64,000 nucleotides of DNA from Bacteroidota bacterium (GTDB lineage Bacteria > Bacteroidota > Ignavibacteria > Ignavibacteriales > Melioribacteraceae): positions 1-64,000 of the forward strand of contig JAKAEE010000003.1 of NCBI GenBank assembly GCA_021820065.1, given 5' to 3'. A program made the position numbers and the translations under genes. Shown in pieces: positions 35,666 to 46,659 of the stretch. Below the pieces are notes generated by a model, which did no database searches, had not been told where the DNA came from, and worked only from the letters and a program-made list of their open reading frames with translations. How positions within the stretch are numbered: the first letter of the stretch is position 1; every line of letters begins with the position of its first letter.

Positions 35666-38122
35666 ATGCGGGTGTTAAAATTTGGCGGTTCCTCGGTTGG
35701 AACGCCGGAGAGAATAAGCAGCGTAATTGATATTCTAAGCGGATACAAACAAAAAAAAATCCGCTTTGCAGTGGTATCGTCTGCCTTTCAAGGTGTGACC
35801 GATGGATTGATTTCCGTTAGCAAGAAAGCGGTTAATCGCGATGAAACTTACCGAAAGGGTTTCGCTAATCTTAAAGAACTTCACTTGCAAGCGGTAGATA
35901 TTCTTGTTCATGATAAAAATGCCGATGAGCTGAAATCGAAGGTTAATCTTCTACTGAATGAGCTGGAAGAAATTCTTCACGGAATATTTTTAGTTAAGGA
36001 ACTCACACTTCGCACTTTAGATTTTGTGATGAGCTTCGGCGAGCGGCTTTCATGCACAATAATTGCCGGCGCTATGAATGTGCGCGGTATCGATTCCGAA
36101 TTCATGGACTGCAGAACAATTATTAAAACAGACGACAACTTCGGCAACGCAAAAGTAAATTTTGAATTGACCGATAAAAATATTTCGGAACATTTTGCAA
36201 AGCATAAAAAAATTCAGATAGTTACCGGCTTCATCGGTTCAACAGACAAAGGTGAAACAACCACGCTCGGACGCGGCGGGTCGGATTATTCGGCGTCAAT
36301 CATTGGCGCGGCATTGAATGCGGAAGAAATTGAAATCTGGACCGATGTTGACGGAATATTAACTGCCGATCCGCGCAAAGTTAGCGATTCATATTCGCTG
36401 AATGCCGTTACCTATGAAGAAGCAATGGAGATGTCGCACTTCGGCGCAAAGGTTATTCATCCGCCGACAATGAAACCGGCGCTGATCAAAAAAATTCCGA
36501 TTAGAATTAAAAATACTTTTAATCCTTCCTTTGAAGGGACTCTAATTGCAGAGAGCGAACAGGAAACAAGTTTCAGCGTTAAAGGTATTTCGTCCATCGA
36601 CGATATCACACTTTTGAGAATCACCGGAAGCGGAATGGTTGGCGTTGTTGGCGTCGCATCAAGAATTTTTGGTGCGCTCGCGAGAGCAAGCGTCAATGTT
36701 ATTCTGATTACGCAAGCTTCCTCCGAACACAGTGTTTGCTTTGCGGTTCTACCTCAGCATGGAAAGCAGTCCAAAAAAATAATTGAGGAAGAATTCAAGT
36801 GGGAAATCCGCGACGGAATGATTGACGAGGTGATTGTTGAGCCGGACGTTTCTATCATTGCTGTTGTTGGCGAGAATATGCGTCACACACCGGGAATTTC
36901 CGGAAAAGTTTTTCGCGCGCTCGGCAAAAACGGAATTAACATTGTTGCCATCGCTCAAGGTTCTTCCGAACTGAATATTTCTTTGGTGATTCCGAAAGCA
37001 GATTTGAAAAAAGCGCTGAACGTTTTGCATAACTCGCTCTTCTTATCGAAACGAAAAATTTTGAATTTGTTTTTGATTGGACCGGGATTGGTCGGCAGCG
37101 CGCTGCTTCGTCTTTTGATCGACCGCAACATATATGTGTCGGATAAACTTCATACGAATATCAAAGTTGCCGGTCTTCTGAATCGAAAGAAAATGTTTTT
37201 CGATGAAAAAGGTATCGACCTAAAAAGTTGGGAAGCGTCGCTTGGCAATGCGAAAGAAACTTCCCACCTCGAGAAATTTATTGAGCAGATGAAAGGAATG
37301 AATCTTCCCAATTCTATTCTGGTGGATTGCACTGCAACCGACAATGTTGTAAAACATTATTTGGAAGTGCTGAACTCAAGCATCTCGATTGTAACACCGA
37401 ACAAGATTGCGAACACACAAGGTTACGACCAGTTCATTGCGCTTAAGGAAGCGGCGTCGAAGAAAAATGTTCAGTTCAGATACGGGACAAATGTCGGCTC
37501 GGCGCTTCCGGTAATCAGTACTTTGAAAGATATAATTGCCAACGGCGACGAAGTGATTAAGATCGAAGGAATTTTTTCCGGCACATTGAGTTTTATTTTT
37601 AATACGTTGAAAGAGAAAGACAGCTTCAGCGAGGTTGTTAAACTTGCTAAAGAACGTGGTTACACAGAACCCGATCCACGTGACGATTTAAGCGGACTTG
37701 ACATGGCGAGAAAACTTTTAATTTTAATCCGCGAATCGGGAATTCGGTTTGAGTTGAAAGATATTGAAATTGAAAAATTAATTTCACGCGAATCGGAAAA
37801 AGCAAAAGGCATCGATGAGTTTTTCGAACGATTGAAAAAAGACGATGAACGGATCATTCAAAAGAAAAAAGATGCTGCTGCCAGAAACTGCATGTTGAGT
37901 TACATTGCCAGATATGAAAACGGCAAAGCGAGATTGGCTATCGAAGAGATAGATAAGAACCACCCATTCTCAAATCTAACCAACAGCGAAAACATTGTTG
38001 CATTCACCACAAAAAATTATTGGAGAAATCCTCTTATCATTCGCGGTCAAGGCGCAGGCGCAGATTTTACGGCAACGGGAATCCTTTCGGACATTCTAAG
38101 AATTTCAAATTACTTGAGCTAA
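35666..38122 (+). CDS. thrA: bifunctional aspartate kinase / homoserine dehydrogenase
   Basis: MRVLKFGGSSVGTPERI; GRGGSDYSASI; ACT repeats; LIGPGLVGSALLRLL; DCTATDNV; EGIFSGTLSFIFN. Confidence 0.96.
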   Translation: MRVLKFGGSSVGTPERISSVIDILSGYKQKKIRFAVVSSAFQGVTDGLISVSKKAVNRDETYRKGFANLKELHLQAVDILVHDKNADELKSKVNLLLNELEEILHGIFLVKELTLRTLDFVMSFGERLSCTIIAGAMNVRGIDSEFMDCRTIIKTDDNFGNAKVNFELTDKNISEHFAKHKKIQIVTGFIGSTDKGETTTLGRGGSDYSASIIGAALNAEEIEIWTDVDGILTADPRKVSDSYSLNAVTYEEAMEMSHFGAKVIHPPTMKPALIKKIPIRIKNTFNPSFEGTLIAESEQETSFSVKGISSIDDITLLRITGSGMVGVVGVASRIFGALARASVNVILITQASSEHSVCFAVLPQHGKQSKKIIEEEFKWEIRDGMIDEVIVEPDVSIIAVVGENMRHTPGISGKVFRALGKNGINIVAIAQGSSELNISLVIPKADLKKALNVLHNSLFLSKRKILNLFLIGPGLVGSALLRLLIDRNIYVSDKLHTNIKVAGLLNRKKMFFDEKGIDLKSWEASLGNAKETSHLEKFIEQMKGMNLPNSILVDCTATDNVVKHYLEVLNSSISIVTPNKIANTQGYDQFIALKEAASKKNVQFRYGTNVGSALPVISTLKDIIANGDEVIKIEGIFSGTLSFIFNTLKEKDSFSEVVKLAKERGYTEPDPRDDLSGLDMARKLLILIRESGIRFELKDIEIEKLISRESEKAKGIDEFFERLKKDDERIIQKKKDAAARNCMLSYIARYENGKARLAIEEIDKNHPFSNLTNSENIVAFTTKNYWRNPLIIRGQGAGADFTATGILSDILRISNYLS

Positions 38123-38124
38123 AC

Positions 38125-39174
38125 ATGAGCGAGACAAAGAAAACTAATGTTGCGATTTTAGGCGCAACAGGTAGTGTAGGACAAAAATTTATTGAATTGC
38201 TTTCAAATCATCCTTGGTTTGAGATTGCGGAACTTGCGGCGTCCGACAAATCAGCCGGGAAAAAATACAGCGAAGCCGTGAACTGGGTTATGCAAACGAC
38301 GCTGGATAAAAAGATTGCTGCGATGGAAGTTTTGAAATGCGAGCCGAATCTAAAATCAAAAATAGTTTTCTCTGCGCTCGATGCTTCTGTTGCCGGAACA
38401 ATAGAAGAAAATTTTGCAAAAGCCGGGTACGTTGTTATTTCTAATGCACGCAACCACCGTTTTGATGACGATGTTCCGTTGATGGTGCCGGAGATAAATT
38501 CCGATCATCTCGAACTTGTTAAGGTTCAGAAGTTTGGCAAAGGTGCAATTGTGACCAACCCGAACTGCTCGACAATCGGATTGGTAATGGCGCTCAAACC
38601 GCTTGCAGATAAATTCGGAATCGAATCCGTGAACGTTGTAACGATGCAGGCTATTTCCGGCGGCGGTTACCCCGGCGTTCCCAGCATGGATATTATTGAT
38701 AACGTGATACCTTTCATCGGCGGCGAAGAAGAAAAAATGGAAAAGGAACCGAGAAAAATTTTAGGATCGCTGAGCGGGAATAAAGTGGAATACGCTCACA
38801 TGATAGTTAGTGCTCAGTGCAACCGCGTTAGCGTTATTGATGGACATACGGAAGCAGTTCAAGTGAAATTGAAAAAGAAAGTTTCGAAAGAAGAAATTAT
38901 TGAGGCGTGGAATAATTTTTCCGGCGAGCCGCAGAAACTTAATTTGCCATTTGCGCCAGCTCAACCTCTAATTTATTTAGAAGGTGAAAAATATCCGCAG
39001 CCAAAGCTGCACAGAAATTTGGGAAACGGAATGGCTGTTTCGATTGGAAGACTCCGTGAATGTCCGTTGTTCGATTATAAATTTGTTGTTCTCTCTCACA
39101 ACACCGTGCGCGGCGCAGCGGGCGGAACAATTTTAATTGCTGAATTGATGAAAGCAAAAAGTTATCTGGATTAA
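38125..39174 (+). CDS. asd: aspartate-semialdehyde dehydrogenase
   Basis: [38 protein letters not shown]; tracked start 38020 overlaps thrA, ATG 38125 preferred. Confidence 0.96.
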   Translation: MSETKKTNVAILGATGSVGQKFIELLSNHPWFEIAELAASDKSAGKKYSEAVNWVMQTTLDKKIAAMEVLKCEPNLKSKIVFSALDASVAGTIEENFAKAGYVVISNARNHRFDDDVPLMVPEINSDHLELVKVQKFGKGAIVTNPNCSTIGLVMALKPLADKFGIESVNVVTMQAISGGGYPGVPSMDIIDNVIPFIGGEEEKMEKEPRKILGSLSGNKVEYAHMIVSAQCNRVSVIDGHTEAVQVKLKKKVSKEEIIEAWNNFSGEPQKLNLPFAPAQPLIYLEGEKYPQPKLHRNLGNGMAVSIGRLRECPLFDYKFVVLSHNTVRGAAGGTILIAELMKAKSYLD

Positions 39175-39177
39175 TCT

Positions 39178-40131
39178 ATGGGTGATAAAAGTATAAAAGT
39201 TACTGCGCCGGCTACCGTGTCAAATGTCGGACCCGGATTCGACATAATGGGTTTTGCGCTCGACACAGTCGTTGAAGAAATGGTGGTGAGGTTGAAAGGC
39301 AAGCCGGGAATTAGAATTAAAAAAATTACCGGCGATAAATCGGAACGATCCTTCGGAAAAGGTCTGCCGTTCAACGTTAAGAAGAATACTGCTACCGTTG
39401 CGCTTTCACACATGCTTGCGAAATTGGAAATGAACATTGGCGTTGAACTGGAAATCAGAAAAAAAATGATTTCGGGAAGCGGACTCGGTTCAAGCGCGGC
39501 AAGTGCGGTTGCTGCACCGTTCGCATTAAATGAATTGCTGGATCGTCCGTTTAGCAAAAGTGAGTTGATGGAATTTGCATTGCTTGGCGAAGAAGTCGCG
39601 TCTGGGTGCATTCATGCCGATAACGTGGCGCCGTGTCTTTACGGCGGATTTATTTTAATTCGCGGTTACAATCCAACAGACATAATTCAGATCGAGCCGC
39701 CGAAGAAACTTCACTGCACAATTTTGCATCCACAGTTCGAGATTAAAACTTCCGAAGCGAGAAAATTGATCAAACATAATTATCCGTTGAAAGACATAAT
39801 TGCACAAAGTGGAAATGCTGCTGGACTTATTGCCGGTTTGTTAAAGAGTGATTATAATTTGATTAAACGCTCGTTGAACGATGTGATAGCCGAACCAGCC
39901 CGTGCTCAACTGATTCCGGGATTTTATGAGATTAAAGAAGCTGCAATGAAAGCCGGTTCGATCGGATGCAGTATCTCCGGTTCCGGTCCGGCAATATTTG
40001 CGTTCAGCACTTCGTACGAAAAAGGAATTGAAATCGGCAAAGCGATGAAGAAAGTTTCATCGGAACGTGTGAAGAAAAATATTGTGTATGTCTCTCCAAT
40101 TAACACAGTTGGACCAAAGATAATCGGTTAG
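39178..40131 (+). CDS. thrB: homoserine kinase
   Basis: KVTAPATVSNVGPGFDIMGFAL; SGSGLGSSAASAVAA GHMP kinase motif. Confidence 0.95.
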   Translation: MGDKSIKVTAPATVSNVGPGFDIMGFALDTVVEEMVVRLKGKPGIRIKKITGDKSERSFGKGLPFNVKKNTATVALSHMLAKLEMNIGVELEIRKKMISGSGLGSSAASAVAAPFALNELLDRPFSKSELMEFALLGEEVASGCIHADNVAPCLYGGFILIRGYNPTDIIQIEPPKKLHCTILHPQFEIKTSEARKLIKHNYPLKDIIAQSGNAAGLIAGLLKSDYNLIKRSLNDVIAEPARAQLIPGFYEIKEAAMKAGSIGCSISGSGPAIFAFSTSYEKGIEIGKAMKKVSSERVKKNIVYVSPINTVGPKIIG

Positions 40132-40132
40132 C

Positions 40133-41455
40133 ATGAAGTACTTCAGCACACGCGACAAAAATAATTTTGTTTCTTTCAGAGAGGCGGTAATGCACGGTCT
40201 TGCTGCCGACGGCGGACTATTTCTTCCCGAACGGATTCCCTCGTTCTCAAAATCATTTTTGGAAAATCTTCGCGCGTTATCGTTTAAAGAGATTGGTTAT
40301 CAGACCGCAAAACTTTTTGTCGGTGATGAGATTAGTGAATCTAAGCTCCATGAAATCATAGAACGTTCAATTGACTTTCCTGCACCCGTTGTTGATCTGG
40401 ATAACCAGCTGCATGTGTTGGAATTATTTCACGGTCCTACTCTTGCGTTCAAAGATTTCGGCGCGCAGTTCATGGCAAGAACAATGGAACATTTTGTTAA
40501 AGATGACAACCGCGAGCTGGTAATTCTTGTCGCAACATCGGGCGATACAGGCAGCGCGGTTGCGCACGGTTTTTATGGAGTAGAAGGAATAAAAGTTTTT
40601 CTTTTGTACCCAAGCGGGAAAGTTAGCGCGATACAAGAAAAACAATTAACCACTCTCGATAAAAATATTGTCGCACTGGAAATACACGGAACGTTTGACG
40701 ATTGCCAGCATCTGGTTAAATCCGCGTTCACCGATGACGATTTGAAAGAGAAATTAAATCTTAGCTCGGCAAATTCCATTAACATTGCGCGGCTTATTCC
40801 GCAATCATTCTATTATATAAATGCAGTGAAGCAGTTGAAATCTTCTGGCAGAGAAATTATTGTTTCTGTTCCTTCCGGCAATCTCGGAAATATCACCGCG
40901 GGATTGATCGCAAAGCACATGGGTCTGCCCATCGCAAAATTTATTGCCGCAACAAATTCGAACGACGTGTTCACGAATTATCTTTCCTCAGGCAAGTTCG
41001 AACCGCGAAAATCGGTTCAGACATATTCCAACGCAATGGATGTCGGCAATCCAAGCAACCTTGAACGGGTGAGAAGTTTATTCGGCGATAATTTAGAAAA
41101 CATGGAAAGCGAAATCGCCTCGTTCAGTTTTAACGATGATGAAACAGTTGATGGAATAAAAGAAGTTTACGACAAATTCGGTTACGTGATCGATCCTCAC
41201 GGTTCCGTTGGTTATCTCGCCATGAAAAAATACAGGATGCGCAGTTTGTCGCTGCAGCACAAAACCAATTACGATGCCGTTGTTGTTGAAACCGCTCATC
41301 CGGCAAAGTTTAAGGATGTAGTGGATAACACAATCAACCGTGAAATAGAAATGCCGGAACGACTTGCTGAATGCATGAAGAAGAAAAAACATTCGATCAT
41401 TCTTGACAGCAAGTTTGAGACTTTCAAAGACTATTTACTCGGTACTGTTGAGTGA
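40133..41455 (+). CDS. thrC: threonine synthase
   Basis: HGPTLAFKDFGAQFMAR; ATSGDTGSAVAHGF; VPSGNLGNITAG. Confidence 0.96.
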   Translation: MKYFSTRDKNNFVSFREAVMHGLAADGGLFLPERIPSFSKSFLENLRALSFKEIGYQTAKLFVGDEISESKLHEIIERSIDFPAPVVDLDNQLHVLELFHGPTLAFKDFGAQFMARTMEHFVKDDNRELVILVATSGDTGSAVAHGFYGVEGIKVFLLYPSGKVSAIQEKQLTTLDKNIVALEIHGTFDDCQHLVKSAFTDDDLKEKLNLSSANSINIARLIPQSFYYINAVKQLKSSGREIIVSVPSGNLGNITAGLIAKHMGLPIAKFIAATNSNDVFTNYLSSGKFEPRKSVQTYSNAMDVGNPSNLERVRSLFGDNLENMESEIASFSFNDDETVDGIKEVYDKFGYVIDPHGSVGYLAMKKYRMRSLSLQHKTNYDAVVVETAHPAKFKDVVDNTINREIEMPERLAECMKKKKHSIILDSKFETFKDYLLGTVE

Positions 41456-41478
41456 ACCGCATCTCAATTCTCTAATTG

Positions 41479-41614
41479 TGTTGCGCCAAAATATGGGAAT
41501 CCTCCAAAGGAGTCCTTCGGACATCCCTTCGTGGAAAAGGTAACCGAGATATGGTCAGAAATAATGGATCTAGTTCATTGCGAATGTAAAGCGAACAGCC
41601 TGTTCGCTCTACAA
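41479..41614. repeat. dispersed composite repeat, copy 2 (palindrome 41586-41612, ~41-bp extra segment 41494-41534)
   Basis: Same blocks as 10639-10731 with an insertion TGGGAATCCTCCAAAGGAGTCCTTCGGACATCCCTTCGTGG. Confidence 0.9.
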
Positions 41615-41706
41615 CACGTAATTCAATTTTATTTCGGCGAAGCGTTGAATTAAGGATTCATTTCAGATAAATTCTAACAAAAGTTTTCACACTTAAAGGA
41701 AATGCA

Positions 41707-44700
41707 ATGAAAATTTCCAAAATGCTTTTTATTAATCTTTTTCTTGCTGCAACTATTTATTCGCAAGTAATAGACACATCTTATTTCAGCGGATTGGATT
41801 ATAGAAATATCGGTCCGTTCCGCGGTGGAAGATCATGCGCTGTTGTCGGTGTTCCGTCCAATCAATCGCTCTTTTATTTCGGTTCAACAGGCGGCGGTGT
41901 TTGGAAAAGCGAGAATGCCGGGACAACATGGAAAAATATTTCGGATAAATTCTTCGGCGGATCAATCGGATCAATTGCGGTGAGTTCGTGGGATCCCAAC
42001 ATTATATATGTTGGTACGGGTGAAGAAACTGTACGCGGAAATGTTTCAAGCGGAAACGGAATGTGGAAGAGCGACGATGCCGGGAAAACTTGGAAACCTG
42101 TCGGACTCGAAGACTCGCGTCACATAACGAGAATCGTCATCGATCCTAAGAATCCGGATTTGGTTTACGCCGCGTGTCTTGGTCATTTGTGGGGACCGAG
42201 TTCCGAACGCGGTGTTTATCGCTCCAAAGACGGCGGAAAAACCTGGCAGCGGATTTTATTCGCAAACGATCAAGCGGGCGCAATCGATTTAACAATGGAC
42301 CCGACAAATCCCAGAATACTTTTCGCATCAACGTGGCGCGTGATAAGAACGCCTTACAGTTTGGAAAGCGGCGGAGAAGGTTCGGCGCTTTGGAAATCTA
42401 CCGATGGCGGTGACACATGGAAAAATATTTCCAACAATAAAGGAATGCCGAAAGGAACAATTGGAATCATCGGCGTTGCGGTTTCAAAAGCGGACCCTCA
42501 GCGCGTTTACGCAATTGTTGAAGCAAACGAAGGTGGTGTATTCCGTTCGGATAATGGCGGTGAGACGTGGACAAAAATAAACGAAGACAGAAATCTTCGT
42601 CAGCGCGCTTGGTACTACTCGCGCATCTATGCCGATCCGAAAGACAAAGACAAAGTTTATGTTTTGAATGTCGGGTTCTGGCGTTCGAAGGACGGCGGAA
42701 AAAGTTTTGAAGATATCGGAACACCGCACGGAGATCATCACGATCTATGGATCAATCCCGACAACACAGACATAATGATAATTGCCGATGACGGCGGCGC
42801 GCAGATTACCGTTGACGGCGGAAAAAGTTGGAGTACATATTACAATCAGCCCACAGCGCAATTTTACAGAGTAACAACCGACGATCATTTTCCGTATAGA
42901 ATTTACGGCGCACAACAAGACAACAGCACTGTAAGGATTCTTCATCGAACTGACGGAGGAAGTATCGGCGAGAAAGATTGGGAACCAACTGCCGGATTTG
43001 AAAGCGGCTGGGTAACTCCCGATCCGAAAGATAACGATATTGTTTACGGCGGAAATTACGGCGGCTTCATCGGAATGTTGGATCATCGTACCCACGAAAG
43101 ACGCACTGTTAATGTCTGGCCTGATAACCCGATTGGTCACGGCGACAAAGATATGAAGTACCGCTTCCAATGGAATTTTCCATTGATGTTTTCTAAACAC
43201 GACCCCAACACACTTTACGCTGCCGGAAATGTTTTGTTCAAAACCACAAACGGCGGGCAAACCTGGCAGCGGATCAGCGGAGACCTTACACGTAACGATA
43301 CAACAAAAGAAGAATCAACCGGCGGACCGATTACAAAAGATAATACCGGCGTTGAATACTACTGCACAATTTTCACAATGGCAGAAAGTCCGCTGAAAGA
43401 TGGAATAATCTGGACGGGTTCCGATGACGGATTGATTTACGTTACGACCGACGGCGGAAAAAATTGGCAAAACGTTACGCCGCCGAAAAATTTGCTGCCG
43501 GAGTGGGCACAGATAAACAGCATCGAAGCAAATCCTTTTAACGAAGGCGGACTTTATGTTGCCGCAACCAGATACAAGTCGGACGATTATAAACCGTACC
43601 TTCTCAAGACAACTGATTTCGGGAAAACGTGGAAGAAAATTGTAAATGGAATTGATGAAAAACATTTTACACGCGTGATAAGAGCGGATGACAAAAGAAA
43701 AGGATTGCTCTTCGCCGGAACCGAAGAAGGCATGTACGTTTCATTCAACGACGGAGAAAATTGGCAGACGTTCCAGCAAAATCTTCCAGTCGTTCCGATT
43801 ACAGACCTAGCAATCAAGAATGAAGATTTAATAGTTGCAACGCAAGGAAGATCGTTCTGGATTATGGATGACATTTCCCCGTTACGTCAATTGAACAATG
43901 ATGTTGAAAACAAAAACTTCTGGCTTTATCAACCGAGACCGACATTCCGCATGGGCGGTGGCGGGGGCGGTGGATTAACCGCCGGGAAAAATTTGCAGAG
44001 CGGTGTAATTCTAAATTATTATTTTAAAGAAATGCCGGACAGCGGTTCCGTTGAACTGAAAATTTATGAAGCGGATGGCAAAGTAATTAAAAACTATAAA
44101 CCGAAATCAAAAGAGAAAAACGAAAAACTTCCGATCAAAAAAGGTTCGAACAGATTTATCTGGAACATGCGTTACCCCGATGCTGAAAAATTTGACGGGA
44201 TGATATTGTGGAGCGGCGGCGGATTGACGGGACCAATTGCAATTCCCGGAGATTACAAAGCGGTTCTAGTTGATGGAAAAGACAGCGTTGTTGTTCTGTT
44301 CACAATTGTTAAAGATCCCAGGTCGTCTGCATCTCAACAAGATTTGCAAGAGCAATTCGACTTTTTAATTTCCGTGCGTGATAAATTAACCGAAATGCAC
44401 AGGGCGATAAAGCAAATTAGAAATATTAGAAAGCAGTTGAAGGATATTAACGAGAGAGTTAAGGAACTGAAGAACGCGGAAGATGTAAAAAAACTCAGCG
44501 ATGAAATTGATAAGAAGATAACCTCGATTGAAGAATCCTTGTATCAGACGAAAAATAAAAGTCCGCAAGACCCGTTGAACTATCCGGTCAGATTGAACGA
44601 TAAACTTTCATCGCTAAATTCCGATGTAGCTAGCGGAAGTTTCAAGCCGACGGATCAAGCGATTGCCGTTAAGAACGAACTTGTCGGAAAAATAGATGAA

Positions 44701-44814
44701 CAGTTGAGCAAATTAAAAGATGTGATTGCCAATGAGATTCCAAAGTTCAACAAACTGGTTGAGGATGTAAAAGTGCCTGCAGTAATTTTAATGAAGGAGA
44801 ACGACAAAAAATAA
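41707..44814 (+). CDS. secreted BNR/Asp-box (sortilin/VPS10-like) beta-propeller protein
   Basis: Repeated SxDxGxTW (SENAGTTW, SDDAGKTW, SKDGGKTW, STDGGDTW); signal peptide; C-terminal coiled region. Confidence 0.9.
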   Translation: MKISKMLFINLFLAATIYSQVIDTSYFSGLDYRNIGPFRGGRSCAVVGVPSNQSLFYFGSTGGGVWKSENAGTTWKNISDKFFGGSIGSIAVSSWDPNIIYVGTGEETVRGNVSSGNGMWKSDDAGKTWKPVGLEDSRHITRIVIDPKNPDLVYAACLGHLWGPSSERGVYRSKDGGKTWQRILFANDQAGAIDLTMDPTNPRILFASTWRVIRTPYSLESGGEGSALWKSTDGGDTWKNISNNKGMPKGTIGIIGVAVSKADPQRVYAIVEANEGGVFRSDNGGETWTKINEDRNLRQRAWYYSRIYADPKDKDKVYVLNVGFWRSKDGGKSFEDIGTPHGDHHDLWINPDNTDIMIIADDGGAQITVDGGKSWSTYYNQPTAQFYRVTTDDHFPYRIYGAQQDNSTVRILHRTDGGSIGEKDWEPTAGFESGWVTPDPKDNDIVYGGNYGGFIGMLDHRTHERRTVNVWPDNPIGHGDKDMKYRFQWNFPLMFSKHDPNTLYAAGNVLFKTTNGGQTWQRISGDLTRNDTTKEESTGGPITKDNTGVEYYCTIFTMAESPLKDGIIWTGSDDGLIYVTTDGGKNWQNVTPPKNLLPEWAQINSIEANPFNEGGLYVAATRYKSDDYKPYLLKTTDFGKTWKKIVNGIDEKHFTRVIRADDKRKGLLFAGTEEGMYVSFNDGENWQTFQQNLPVVPITDLAIKNEDLIVATQGRSFWIMDDISPLRQLNNDVENKNFWLYQPRPTFRMGGGGGGGLTAGKNLQSGVILNYYFKEMPDSGSVELKIYEADGKVIKNYKPKSKEKNEKLPIKKGSNRFIWNMRYPDAEKFDGMILWSGGGLTGPIAIPGDYKAVLVDGKDSVVVLFTIVKDPRSSASQQDLQEQFDFLISVRDKLTEMHRAIKQIRNIRKQLKDINERVKELKNAEDVKKLSDEIDKKITSIEESLYQTKNKSPQDPLNYPVRLNDKLSSLNSDVASGSFKPTDQAIAVKNELVGKIDEQLSKLKDVIANEIPKFNKLVEDVKVPAVILMKENDKK

Positions 44815-44997
44815 TTCCCGAGTGAATGCTTAATAAGAATATAGTCTCAAAACAAAAAGCCGGTGGGTTGATTTTTCCTAAATAATCTATCCCATAAGCT
44901 AAGAGAAACAAAACGGGATGGATTTTGAATTCGGTTATAACGAAATTAGTTCAGCATTATTAAATAATAACCTTTCAAATATCCTTCGGGGGTATTA

Positions 44998-45648
44998 ATG
45001 AAACTTCTAATTTTGTTTTTGCTTTCTACCGCTATGTTTGCTCAAACTAATTCATCTGCTAGCGATTCATCATCGGTACGAAAACCGTTTTCTTCCGGCG
45101 ATGTAGAAATATCATTCCTTGGCGGGTATGCTCATACTACTTATGAAACGACCTATAGTTATTCGTATCCCAATCCACATGAGGCAACTTCAAAATCATC
45201 GATTGACGTAATTGATCTGGGAGGAACTATTGGTTTTTATTTTGCGCAGGGACTGTCATTCGAGCCGGAGCTTAAGTTCTCATATTCTTTTGGCAAATCC
45301 GGCGGCTCCAATTTCGTTTATTCGGTTATCGGCAACCTTTCTTATACGCATCTATTCAAGGAAGGTAAATACGCAATGTTTATTAGAGCGGGTTATGGAA
45401 CTGCTAACGGAGTTCCGATTCTGCCGCCCAACGACTTAATTTATAAAGTTGGTGCCGACAAGAACAGTCAAATTCTAAATTTTGGCATCGGGACTAAAAG
45501 TTTTCTAACGGAAAACATTCTATTGCGCACAGAACTTGGTTATACTTCTTATAGTGACAGCGATGATAAAAAAACTTATGGGATTACCGGCTACAAAACG
45601 AGTTATTCGTTCGTGAAAGTTTTGGTTGGGCTTTCTTTTCTTTTATGA
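44998..45648 (+). CDS. putative outer-membrane beta-barrel protein
   Basis: Signal peptide (STAMFAQ), Gly/Tyr-rich strands, hydrophobic C-terminus. Confidence 0.65.
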   Translation: MKLLILFLLSTAMFAQTNSSASDSSSVRKPFSSGDVEISFLGGYAHTTYETTYSYSYPNPHEATSKSSIDVIDLGGTIGFYFAQGLSFEPELKFSYSFGKSGGSNFVYSVIGNLSYTHLFKEGKYAMFIRAGYGTANGVPILPPNDLIYKVGADKNSQILNFGIGTKSFLTENILLRTELGYTSYSDSDDKKTYGITGYKTSYSFVKVLVGLSFLL

Positions 45649-45717
45649 TTGTTCAGTTTCGATTCTTTGATGTAAATTTGGCGGCGTAAAAATCAGTAAA
45701 AAGCATCTGGAGATAAT

Positions 45718-46578
45718 ATGAATAGAAAAATTTTGTTTTTGATAAGCGTAGTAGTCCTTATATCCCTAGGTTTTAACAACACATATTTCGCTAAAGTTGA
45801 AAAAGTTAAATCCAAAGACGGTGTTGAGATTGCATATAAAGTGCATGGCAGCGGCGAACCGGCGCTCGTGTTCGTTCACGGCTGGAGCTGCAATCAATCG
45901 TATTGGGATGAGCAGGTAAAGACATTTTCTCCCAAGTACAAAGTTGTAACGCTCGATCTTGCCGGTCACGGTGAATCGGGACATAACAGAAAAAATTATA
46001 CGATGCAGTTATTCGGCGCCGATATTGCCGCAGTGGTGAATAAACTGAAATTGAAAAAAATAATTTTGGTCGGACACTCGATGGGCGGAGCTGCGGTTAT
46101 TGAAGCGGCGGTAATTCTGAAAAGTAAGGTTATCGGAATAATCGGCGCAGACACATATCAAGACCTGGCCCAAACAATGGAAAAAGCTCAAGCAGAAGAA
46201 TTTCTAAAACCGTTTAAAGAAAATTTTGTTAAACAAACGAGCGGATTTGTAAAAGCGATGTTTGTTCCAAGCTCCGACACAGTTTTAGTAAACAAAGTAG
46301 TCAAAGACATGTCTTCGGCTCCACCGGAAATTGCGATGAATGTCATACTGAATTTATTTACTTACAACGCGCTTCCGTCACTGAAGAAAATTCATATTCC
46401 GTTCATATCTATTAATAATGATCGTTACCCGATAAAAGTTAAAGACAATGCCGCACTCACAAAATCGTTTGAACTCAAAACCATGAAAGGTATCGGGCAT
46501 TTTATAATGCTGGAAGATCCGGTGCAATTCGACAAACTTCTTCAAGAGTCGATTGATGAGCTGGTGAAGATGAATTAG
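45718..46578 (+). CDS. alpha/beta hydrolase
   Basis: VFVHGWSCNQSYWD; LVGHSMGGAAVIEAA; GIGHFIMLEDP. Confidence 0.9.
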   Translation: MNRKILFLISVVVLISLGFNNTYFAKVEKVKSKDGVEIAYKVHGSGEPALVFVHGWSCNQSYWDEQVKTFSPKYKVVTLDLAGHGESGHNRKNYTMQLFGADIAAVVNKLKLKKIILVGHSMGGAAVIEAAVILKSKVIGIIGADTYQDLAQTMEKAQAEEFLKPFKENFVKQTSGFVKAMFVPSSDTVLVNKVVKDMSSAPPEIAMNVILNLFTYNALPSLKKIHIPFISINNDRYPIKVKDNAALTKSFELKTMKGIGHFIMLEDPVQFDKLLQESIDELVKMN

Positions 46579-46659
46579 CTTTTTATGTTGCCGGTAATCA
46601 GTAGTAGATCAATATTAAGCTAGAAGATGAAATAAAGAGTATGGCAGATTGCTCGTATC

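Noticed and set aside
35666-41455. Threonine operon as unusual
   Set aside because: thrA-asd-thrB-thrC contiguity is a standard arrangement; no attenuator leader seen upstream.
42745-43260. 171-aa minus-strand ORF
   Set aside because: Antisense shadow of the BNR-repeat protein.
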